Shown here: piece by piece, positions 9,346-14,455 of the stretch | Layout: every line of letters begins with the position of its first letter | Position numbering within the stretch: the stretch's first letter is position 1 | From: an uncultured Prevotella sp. | GTDB taxonomy: Bacteria; Bacteroidota; Bacteroidia; Bacteroidales; Bacteroidaceae | NCBI GenBank assembly: GCA_905373605.1 | Contig: CAJPTO010000058.1 | Location: forward strand, 1-14,455 | Length of the DNA stretch: 14,455 nt | Direction of reading: 5' to 3' | The notes under the pieces: model-generated | Seen by the model: only the letters and a program-made list of their open reading frames with translations | The model's database searches: none | What the model was told of the DNA's origin: nothing | Translations under genes and position numbers: made by a program

Positions 9346-9351
9346 CTCCTT
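9346..9351 (-). promoter_or_regulatory. Shine-Dalgarno site AAGGAG for the GH43-like/DUF2264 gene
   Basis: The - strand reads aaggag 9 bases before the ATG at 9336, in the 32-base gap after the dehydrogenase gene. The other genes in this window have A-rich leaders without such a motif, so this is unusual here. It also supports the chosen start in front of the signal peptide. Confidence 0.6.
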
Positions 9352-9368
9352 ATTATATATGTGTGCAC

Positions 9369-10160
9369 TTAGGGTTGCTTGCCAATGTAGGCCAAGATGC
9401 CGCCGTCTACATAGAGGATGTGGCCGTTAACGAAGTTGCTTGCGTCGCTGGCAAGGAACACAGCCGGCCCCATGAGGTCTTCGGGAGTGCCCCAACGCCC
9501 CGCAGGTGTCTTGGAAATGATGAACTGGTCGAAGGGATGCCGGCTGCCATCTGCTTGTGGTTGTCTCAGCGGTGCCGTTTGCGGTGTGGCGATATAGCCC
9601 GGCCCGATGCCGTTGCACTGAATGTTGCATCCGCCAAACTCGGCGCAGATGTTGCGCGTGAGCATCTTCAGTCCCCCTTTTGCGGCGGCATAGGCCGACA
9701 CCGTTTCGCGTCCCAGCTCGCTCATCATCGAGCAGATGTTGATGATTTTGCCGTGTCCCTTGCGCATCATGCCGGGGATAACGGCCTTGGCCACGATGAA
9801 AGGCGCGGTAAGGTCGGTGTCAACCACCTGTCGAAAGTCGTCTACGCTCATCTCTGTCATGGGAATGCGTTTGATGATGCCGGCGTTGTTCACCAAGATG
9901 TCTATCGTTCCCAGTTCGTTTTCAACGTTTGCCACCAGTTGTGCCACTTGTTGCTCGCTGGTTACGTCGGCAATGTATCCCTTTGCTTCGATGCCTTTGG
10001 CCTTATAGTCGGCAAGGGCCTGTTGCAAGTGTTGTTCGTTGCGGCAATTAAATGCGATGCGTGCACCCGCTTCGGCAAAAGCTTGTGCCATTGCGAAGCC
10101 AATGCCGTATGCTCCGCCTGTTACGAGGGCCACTTTGCCCTCAAGAGAGAAATTTATCAT
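9369..10160 (-). CDS. kduD: SDR dehydrogenase, KduD type (2-dehydro-3-deoxy-D-gluconate 5-dehydrogenase; often annotated gluconate 5-dehydrogenase)
   Basis: Cytoplasmic NAD(P)H-dependent reduction of DKII (3-deoxy-D-glycero-2,5-hexodiulosonate) to 2-keto-3-deoxygluconate, the step after KduI. The 263-residue classical short-chain dehydrogenase shows the Rossmann glycine motif TGGAYGIG (14-21), NNAG (91-94), and catalytic S144, Y157 and K161 (YAAAK). The Asn usually found before the active site (NLxxPF) is D116 here (DLTAPF); I recall the same in Bacteroides homologues, so it need not mean loss of function. There is no signal peptide, in contrast to KduI. The ATG at 10160 follows an A/C-rich leader. 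It lies 32 bases before the GH43-like gene and 271 bases after kduI, a gap filled with repeats. The sequence alone cannot separate KduD from gluconate 5-dehydrogenase; the neighbours favour KduD. Confidence 0.9.
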   Translation of the reverse strand: MINFSLEGKVALVTGGAYGIGFAMAQAFAEAGARIAFNCRNEQHLQQALADYKAKGIEAKGYIADVTSEQQVAQLVANVENELGTIDILVNNAGIIKRIPMTEMSVDDFRQVVDTDLTAPFIVAKAVIPGMMRKGHGKIINICSMMSELGRETVSAYAAAKGGLKMLTRNICAEFGGCNIQCNGIGPGYIATPQTAPLRQPQADGSRHPFDQFIISKTPAGRWGTPEDLMGPAVFLASDASNFVNGHILYVDGGILAYIGKQP

Positions 10161-10176
10161 TTGTGTTTGCGTTTAT

Positions 10177-10288
10177 GAGTTGGTGAGGTAATGAGTTGGC
10201 AAGTTCACAAGTTGACGAGTTCACAAGTTGACGAGTTGACGAGTTAACAAGTTGATGAGTTAACGAATTAACAAGTTGACGAGTTAAC
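10177..10288 (+). repeat. Intergenic tandem array of 8-bp units (array B)
   Basis: Fourteen contiguous 8-base units between kduI and kduD, such as gagttggc, aagttcac, aagttgac, gagttgac, gagttaac and gaattaac (consensus RAGTTNAC on the + strand). The operon is read from the - strand, so its mRNA carries the complement (GTNAACTY). In array A the same unit is on the coding strand, so orientation relative to transcription is not fixed. Confidence 0.9.
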
Positions 10289-10311
10289 AAGACATTTGGC
10301 TTCTCGCCTTA

Positions 10312-10400
10312 ACTACTTACCACTTACTACTTACTACTTTTACTCCTTACTACCTTACTCCTTACTCCTTACTACCTTACTACTTATTACTTTACTCCTA
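10312..10400 (+). repeat. Tandem array of 7-9 bp ACTACTT/ACTCCTT units (array C)
   Basis: About twelve units (actactt, accactt, actcctt, actacctt, attacttt) follow each other beside array B, in the same kduI-kduD gap. On the transcribed strand this reads AAGTAGT/AAGGAGT, so the mRNA carries several purine-rich, Shine-Dalgarno-like AAGGAG motifs 150-240 bases before the kduD start. The unit is unrelated to that of arrays A, B and D. A T7 run on the - strand (from 10401-10407) lies between the array and kduI, without a clear hairpin. Confidence 0.85.
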
Positions 10401-10431
10401 AAAAAACATCCCCCTTTAATCTCCACGACAA

Positions 10432-11400
10432 TCACTTCAAGTCGGGTATCTTTGTCACCTGCATGTCGCGATAAACGAGGTTTTCTCCAGCCATGCCCCA
10501 GATGAAAGTGTAATTGCTGGTGCCTGCAGCGCAATGAATGCTCCACTCAGGACTGATAACTGCCTGTTCGTTATTCATCCAAATGTTGCGTGTTTCTTGC
10601 GGTTCGCCCATGATGTGGCACACCTTTTGTTCCTCTGGCACCTTATAATAGAAGTAAGCTTCCATACGTCGCAGGTGGGTATGTGCCGGCATAGTGTTCC
10701 ATACAGAGCCCACATTAAGCTCGGTGATGCCCATTTGCAGTTGGCAAGTGCGCACGCCAGCCACGCCATCGATAATCATTTGGTGTATCACGCGGTCGTT
10801 GCTCTCGGCCATCGTGCCGGCTTTGATGTTGTTGGCATCTTTAAGACTCACTTTCTTTGTGGGGAACTTTTGGTGCGCACAAGCCGAGTTCATGTAGAAC
10901 TTGGCGGGTTGTGCGGCGTTTTTGCTTGCCACGGTGATGTCTTTTGCACCCTTACCCACATACAAGGCCTCTTGAAAAGCCAGGTTATAGCTTTTCCCAT
11001 CCACCGTCACAGTGCCCTCGCCGCCAACGTTGATGATGCCCAGCTCGCGGTTGTCCAGCAGGTTTCGGCCATTGTCGCCCTTACTCTCATCCACATAGAG
11101 GGGCGCAATGGAAGTGAGTTTCAGCGGCGTTGCCGTGGGTTGTGCGCCACCAATGAGAAAGCGGTCGAACATTGTATAGGTCCAATTTACCTCTCCTGGA
11201 GCGAAAACCTTCTCCATGAGGTACTCTCCGCGCAGGCGTTGGGTGTCGTAATGTCGTGCGTCTTTGGGGTTGGATGCGTGCCGCACGTTGTAATTGGTGT
11301 AGCCGTTCTCGGCTTTCACCTCGTAACCCGTCCATCCGCATTGGGCTTTCGCCGCAAGGCCACAGACCATCAGTGCGGCAATAAGAATTGTTTTCTTCAT
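10432..11400 (-). CDS. kduI: 5-keto-4-deoxyuronate isomerase (KduI) with a predicted Sec signal peptide
   Basis: Isomerises 5-keto-4-deoxyuronate (DKI) to DKII in the breakdown of unsaturated uronates from pectin. The 322-residue protein keeps the cupin-type zinc site H240-x-H242-x4-E247 (MPAHTHLRRMEAYF) and H289 (PEWSIH). These sit exactly 44 positions after the E. coli KduI ligands I recall (196/198/203/245), and 322 is 44 more than the usual 278. The extra residues begin with a Sec signal: MKK, a hydrophobic stretch (about 4-17), then AKA|Q with cleavage after A19. C21 follows, but the preceding residues do not form a good lipobox. No internal Met offers a plausible cytoplasmic start before residue 62. 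The gene lies 43 bases after the EIIC permease gene and reads in the same direction. Enzyme identity is strong; periplasmic location is inferred from the signal peptide and is unusual for KduI. Confidence 0.93.
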   Translation of the reverse strand: MKKTILIAALMVCGLAAKAQCGWTGYEVKAENGYTNYNVRHASNPKDARHYDTQRLRGEYLMEKVFAPGEVNWTYTMFDRFLIGGAQPTATPLKLTSIAPLYVDESKGDNGRNLLDNRELGIINVGGEGTVTVDGKSYNLAFQEALYVGKGAKDITVASKNAAQPAKFYMNSACAHQKFPTKKVSLKDANNIKAGTMAESNDRVIHQMIIDGVAGVRTCQLQMGITELNVGSVWNTMPAHTHLRRMEAYFYYKVPEEQKVCHIMGEPQETRNIWMNNEQAVISPEWSIHCAAGTSNYTFIWGMAGENLVYRDMQVTKIPDLK

Positions 11401-11443
11401 TATGTTTTCTGTTTTTAGTTATCAACGATGTGTAAGCAGCCTG

Positions 11444-12814
11444 TCAGCTGGTGGCCTTGGCCGCCCTTTCGTCGGCCACGATGCGCCTGCGGTTAACCAT
11501 CATCAGCACAAATGCAATGACCAAAAGCACCGCAGCACCGATGAACTTGCCGTATTTAGCCAGTGCATAGATGCCATAACCGATGAGCGAGCTGCCAAAA
11601 TCCATGCTGCCGGCCATAAATCCCTCGGGCACATGGGCGGCCTTGTCTTGTGTTTGGGCGTAGACAGCCGAGGCTGCCCTGGTGAAATCGGGTGCCATGT
11701 CGGTGACAAACCATAGTCCCAACGCCAATGCCACAATGCCAATGAGATACGTTTTCACCACATTGCCCTTGGTGTAGGGCAACATCATGGGGAAGAGGTA
11801 AAACATTCCGGCAAGCGATGCCAAGGGCAAAAACTCGTTGCCAGGCAGCAATACGGCCATGATGATGTAGGTGGGAATGAGGAAGAGCGTGCAAACCAAG
11901 GCCGTGGGATGCCCAATAACCAGTGCGGGCGACATGCCTATGTGCACCTTTCGGCCCTTAAAGCGGCGGTCTACCACTTCTTTAGTGCGTTCAGAAATGG
12001 GCATCAAGCCATCGATGAACAACTTGGTGATGCGCGGAATGAGTTCCATGACGGCTCCCATCGTTACGCCCAGCACCAACACGCCCTTTACATTGCACTT
12101 GGCAACGATGCCAATGACGCAACCCACGATGACACCCAGCACCAATGGCTCGCCTAAAACGCCGAAGCGTTTCTTCATTCCCTCGGCATCAATGTTGAGT
12201 TTGCTGAACCCTGGTATCTTATCGAGCAGCCAACCAAGCACAATGGCAAACGGCATGAAGCTCTGGCAGAAGGGTTGCGGCACGGATATGCCGGGGAGAT
12301 TGTAGAAACGCTGGAACCGTTCGGCCGTTAGGTCGGCCAAGACAAGGGTTATCACATAACAGATGATGGCCGCGAAGTAGCCCCACACCAAGCTTTGGTC
12401 GAAAACAAAATAAGCCACCGCACCGATAAAGGCGAAATGCCAATAGTTCCACAGGTCGATGTTCACCGTTCGCGTGGTTTTGGTGACAACCATCAAAAAG
12501 TTGATGCCCAGGCAAATGGGGATTATCAATGCGCCCACTGCCGTGTTGTAGGCCACAGCGGCCGCAGCTGGCCACCCCATGTCGAAAACACTGAGGTTAA
12601 GGCTGAAAAGACTCTCGATGGCTTTTAGCGGATCTTTGAAGTTGTCGGTGAGAAGGGCCGTTATTATGCCTAGCCCAACAAAGCCCACGCCCACGTATAG
12701 GCCCGACTTCAGTGCTTTGCCAAACTTCATCCCGATGCAAAGGCCGATGACGGTGAAGATGATAGGCATCATCACCGATGCTCCCAGCTGGATGATGTAA
12801 TTGAATACGTTCAT
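11444..12814 (-). CDS. Stand-alone PTS EIIC permease, galactitol (GatC) family
   Basis: An integral inner-membrane transporter of 456 residues, close to the usual length of GatC-type EIIC. About 10-12 hydrophobic segments are visible (roughly 8-30, 38-56, 86-110, 124-139, 142-160, 185-198, 222-242, 245-260, 305-323, 328-345, 353-371, 425-441). Conserved-looking loops include FGVLGEPLVLG (217-227) and MPISERTKEVV (271-281). No EIIA or EIIB domain is fused, and none is encoded nearby. Bacteroidetes generally lack a sugar PTS, so it probably works without phosphorylation. First gene of the - strand uronate operon and followed by kduI, it is the only transporter in the window and a good candidate importer of keto-deoxyuronates. 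The ATG at 12814 follows an A-rich leader. Family is confident; substrate and mechanism are inference. Confidence 0.88.
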   Translation of the reverse strand: MNVFNYIIQLGASVMMPIIFTVIGLCIGMKFGKALKSGLYVGVGFVGLGIITALLTDNFKDPLKAIESLFSLNLSVFDMGWPAAAAVAYNTAVGALIIPICLGINFLMVVTKTTRTVNIDLWNYWHFAFIGAVAYFVFDQSLVWGYFAAIICYVITLVLADLTAERFQRFYNLPGISVPQPFCQSFMPFAIVLGWLLDKIPGFSKLNIDAEGMKKRFGVLGEPLVLGVIVGCVIGIVAKCNVKGVLVLGVTMGAVMELIPRITKLFIDGLMPISERTKEVVDRRFKGRKVHIGMSPALVIGHPTALVCTLFLIPTYIIMAVLLPGNEFLPLASLAGMFYLFPMMLPYTKGNVVKTYLIGIVALALGLWFVTDMAPDFTRAASAVYAQTQDKAAHVPEGFMAGSMDFGSSLIGYGIYALAKYGKFIGAAVLLVIAFVLMMVNRRRIVADERAAKATS

Positions 12815-12880
12815 ATCTTGCTTGGTTTTTTATTTTTGTTTCTTTGTGTAATGTTGTTGCGATTGCTTAGCGTTATGATG

Positions 12881-12888
12881 CAAAGTTA
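12881..12888 (-). promoter_or_regulatory. Candidate Bacteroidetes -7 box (TAACTTTG) for the EIIC-kduI-kduD operon
   Basis: The - strand reads TAACTTTG, matching the TAnnTTTG consensus, 66 bases before the EIIC start. A TTG that could serve as the -33 element (12913-12915) is 24 bases away, longer than the usual 19-21, so the -33 match is weak. An identical box faces the other way at 13006-13013. Confidence 0.55.
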
Positions 12889-12945
12889 GCAGGTTCGAGC
12901 CGTTTTGAGTGACAATAATCGGTAAAAGATGTGCGTAAATCAACC

Positions 12946-12982
12946 AATTAACGATGTTTGGCCGAGAATGAACGATGAACGG
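12946..12982 (+). promoter_or_regulatory. Direct repeat AATNAACGATGNNNGG, two copies 21 bp apart (candidate regulator site)
   Basis: Copies at 12946-12961 and 12967-12982 share aat, aacgatg and gg at fixed positions; the spacing of 21 bases is two helical turns. They lie between the divergent promoters. The second copy ends 23 bases before the kdgK -7 box, where a -33 element would be expected. Tandem half-sites at this spacing are typical of AraC-family activators, including the DNA-binding part of hybrid two-component regulators. The binding protein is not in the window. Confidence 0.4.
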
Positions 12983-13005
12983 ACATCGGGTGCACCATAT
13001 TTAAT

Positions 13006-13013
13006 TAACTTTG
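13006..13013 (+). promoter_or_regulatory. Candidate Bacteroidetes -7 box (TAACTTTG) for kdgK-eda
   Basis: TAACTTTG fits TAnnTTTG and would place the transcription start near 13020, about 25 bases before the kdgK ATG. No -33 TTTG is present at the usual distance, which suggests an activator-dependent promoter (see the direct repeat at 12946-12982). Confidence 0.6.
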
Positions 13014-13043
13014 CCAACACAAACAACGAAAAAAGTAAGAACC

Positions 13044-14066
13044 ATGTCTAAGATTATAACATTGGGCGAAATCATGCTTCGCCTGTCGCCCGAAGGCAAC
13101 GAACGTTTTGTGCAAGCCCAGCATTTCAACATTGTGCCAGGCGGAGGCGAAGCCAATGTGGCCGTGAGCTTGGCCAACTATGGCCACGATGCCTGCTTTG
13201 TGAGCAAGCTGCCCCAGCACGAGATAGGGCAGATTGCCGTTAATGCCCTGCGAGGTTATGGCGTAGACACTAGCCACATCGTGCGCGGAGGCGACAGGGT
13301 GGGCTTGTATTATGCCGAAACGGGTGCTGCCATGCGGCCCAGCAAGGTTATTTACGACCGCGCACACTCGGCCATCGCCGAAGCAAAGACAGAAGAGTTC
13401 GACTTTGATGCTATCATGCAAGGCGCACAATGGTTTCATTGGAGCGGCATAACGCCAGCTTTGAGCCACAATGCCGCCGAAATGGTGCGGCAGGCCTGCG
13501 AGGCGGCACGCCGACACGGACTGATGGTGAGCGTAGACCTTAACTATCGCAAGAAACTGTGGACTTCAGAGCAGGCCATCAGCGTGATGCGGCCGCTGAT
13601 GCAGCATGTGGATGTGTGCATTGGCAACGAAGAAGATGCTCTGCTTTGCCTTGGATTTAAGCCCGATGCCGATGTTGAAGGCGGAAAAACCGGAGCCGAA
13701 GGCTACCACCGCATATTCGAACAGATGGCGCACGAGTTTGGTTTCCGCTATGTTGTGTCCACACTTCGCGAGTCGTTCAGCGCAAGCCACAACGGCTGGA
13801 AGGCCTTAATCTACGACAACAAGCACTTTTACGAGAGCCGCCACTACGACATCAACCCCATCATCGACCGCATTGGCGGTGGCGACAGCTTTGCCGCCGG
13901 GCTGATACACGGCTTGTTGACAAAGCCCACGCCAGGCGAAGCACTGGAGTTTGCCGTGGCTGCTTCGGCTTTGAAGCACACGGTGTACGGCGATTTCAAC
14001 CTCGTGTCGGCCGATGAGGTGGAAAACTTGGTGAAAGGCAACGCAAGCGGAAGGGTGCAAAGGTGA
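13044..14066 (+). CDS. kdgK: PfkB-family sugar kinase, 2-keto-3-deoxygluconate kinase
   Basis: Phosphorylates 2-keto-3-deoxygluconate (KDG) to KDPG with ATP in the cytoplasm, linking KduD to the aldolase encoded next. The 340-residue ribokinase-fold protein shows the N-terminal PfkB glycine/asparagine motif PGGGEANVAVSLANYG (32-47), VDLNYR (164-169), GNEED (194-198), and the C-terminal ATP/anion-hole signature DRIGGGDSFAAG (275-286) with D281 as the catalytic base. The open frame extends back to a TTG at 13011, but that codon overlaps the -7 box, so the ATG at 13044 after an A-rich leader is chosen. It is divergent from the EIIC-kduI operon and 119 bases before eda, a gap filled by an 8-bp array. 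KDG specificity is inferred from the neighbours; other PfkB sugar kinases look similar. Confidence 0.9.
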   Translation: MSKIITLGEIMLRLSPEGNERFVQAQHFNIVPGGGEANVAVSLANYGHDACFVSKLPQHEIGQIAVNALRGYGVDTSHIVRGGDRVGLYYAETGAAMRPSKVIYDRAHSAIAEAKTEEFDFDAIMQGAQWFHWSGITPALSHNAAEMVRQACEAARRHGLMVSVDLNYRKKLWTSEQAISVMRPLMQHVDVCIGNEEDALLCLGFKPDADVEGGKTGAEGYHRIFEQMAHEFGFRYVVSTLRESFSASHNGWKALIYDNKHFYESRHYDINPIIDRIGGGDSFAAGLIHGLLTKPTPGEALEFAVAASALKHTVYGDFNLVSADEVENLVKGNASGRVQR

Positions 14067-14078
14067 ATGTGAACGCTT

Positions 14079-14182
14079 GAGTTTGTGAGTTGATAAGATT
14101 TTGAGCTCGTGAGTTTATGAGTTTGTGAGTTGAAAAGATTATGAGCTTGTGAGTTTATGGGCTTGTAAGTATTTAAGTTAAT
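14079..14182 (+). repeat. Intergenic tandem array of 8-bp units with a 40-bp higher-order repeat (array D)
   Basis: Thirteen in-phase 8-base units (gagtttgt, gagttgat, aagatttt, gagtttat and similar) fill the kdgK-eda gap. Units one to five (14079-14118) and six to ten (14119-14158) are two copies of a 40-base block, identical at 37 of 40 positions. The array ends just before the eda start. The period matches arrays A and B, but the unit is more T-rich (RAGTTNRT). Confidence 0.88.
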
Positions 14183-14185
14183 GAT

Positions 14186-14455
14186 ATGGCAAAGTTTGAT
14201 AAGACTGCTGTTATGCAGAAAATAGCCGCCACAGGCCTTGTGCCAGTGTATTATAATGCCAGTTTCGAAACGGCCAAGCAAGTGGTTAAGGCTTGTTATG
14301 AAGGGGGCGTAAGGGTGTTCGAGTTTACCAGCAGGGGCGACTTCGCACATGAAGTGTTCGGACAATTGGTGAAATGGGCACGGCAAGAATGCCCTGAACT
14401 GGCACTTGGTGCAGGCACAATTGTCGACCCTTCCACGGCTGCTCTCTACCTGCAA
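14186..14455 (+). CDS. eda: KDPG/KHG aldolase (Eda), 3'-truncated by window
   Basis: Class I aldolase that splits KDPG into pyruvate and glyceraldehyde-3-phosphate, the last step of this uronate pathway, in the cytoplasm. Ninety residues are visible and the frame is still open at the window end (the family is about 210-225 long). Motifs seen are GLVPVYY (17-23), RVFEFTSRGDF (43-53) with E46 corresponding to the catalytic Glu45 of E. coli Eda, and GAGT (75-78) followed by IVDP. The Schiff-base lysine lies beyond the window. An ATG at 14181 is in another frame; 14186 gives the matching protein. It lies downstream of kdgK in the same direction, separated by an 8-bp repeat array, and is probably co-transcribed with it. 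Confidence 0.9.
   Translation, partial: MAKFDKTAVMQKIAATGLVPVYYNASFETAKQVVKACYEGGVRVFEFTSRGDFAHEVFGQLVKWARQECPELALGAGTIVDPSTAALYLQ

Noticed and set aside
9363..10178. 271-codon + strand frame opposite kduD
   Set aside because: Fully antisense to a clear SDR gene; composition looks like a shadow frame and no family is recognised.
10177..10400. CRISPR-like array
   Set aside because: Units are 7-9 bases and directly adjacent, with no unique spacers and no cas genes.
10296..10505. Small + strand frame over array C
   Set aside because: Low-complexity Leu/Thr/Tyr translation of the repeat, overlapping the end of kduI.
11332..11400. Lipoprotein signal on KduI (Cys at residue 21)
   Set aside because: The residues before C21 (K-A-Q) do not fit a lipobox, while A-K-A before Q fits signal peptidase I.
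10534..11418. 294-codon + strand frame opposite kduI
   Set aside because: Antisense shadow of a strongly conserved enzyme; no recognisable domain.
13011..13043. TTG start for kdgK giving 11 extra residues
   Set aside because: The codon lies within the TAACTTTG promoter box; the ATG at 13044 begins at the normal PfkB N-terminus.
13844..14455. 203-codon - strand frame at the window end
   Set aside because: It crosses array D and lies opposite kdgK and eda; its middle is a translation of the 8-bp repeat.

Overview
The window looks like a chromosomal segment from the Bacteroidetes, most likely a Prevotella-type member of the Bacteroidales. The protein sequences resemble Bacteroides/Prevotella homologues as I remember them. 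Export signals end in A-x-A-Q, most genes have A-rich leaders instead of Shine-Dalgarno sites, and two promoter-like TAnnTTTG boxes are present. No database search was possible, so the genus is inference.

Left part (1-4695, + strand): the end of a large exported-type M16 zinc peptidase, cut by the window edge, and a complete single-chain class I (iron-sulfur) fumarase. A tandem array of 8-bp units separates them, and a strong hairpin terminator follows the fumarase. These look like housekeeping genes.

Right part (4770-14455): a pectin/uronate utilisation locus read outwards from a divergent promoter region (12815-13043). On the - strand, in transcription order, it encodes a stand-alone PTS EIIC (galactitol-type) permease, KduI with a Sec signal peptide, a KduD-type SDR dehydrogenase, an exported GH43-like + DUF2264 protein, and an exported GH105 (unsaturated rhamnogalacturonyl hydrolase) + DUF4861 protein. 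On the + strand it encodes 2-keto-3-deoxygluconate kinase (kdgK) and the start of KDPG aldolase (eda), cut by the window edge. Together these cover the classical route: unsaturated uronate, DKI, DKII, KDG, KDPG, then pyruvate plus glyceraldehyde-3-phosphate.

The most interesting inference is where the steps occur. KduI is normally cytoplasmic. Here it carries a 44-residue N-terminal extension containing a signal peptide and sits directly downstream of an orphan EIIC-type permease. This suggests that GH105 products are isomerised in the periplasm and that the permease imports the product for the cytoplasmic KduD, KdgK and Eda. No EIIA, EIIB, SusC/D pair, polysaccharide lyase or regulator gene is present in the window.

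A second theme is repeats. Three intergenic gaps (2871-2950, 10177-10288, 14079-14182) hold tandem arrays with an exact 8-bp period and related units (roughly RAGTTNAY). The kduI-kduD gap also holds a different 7-9 bp array (10312-10400). No RNA genes, insertion sequences or CRISPR arrays were seen, and no stretch over 300 bases lacks a gene.
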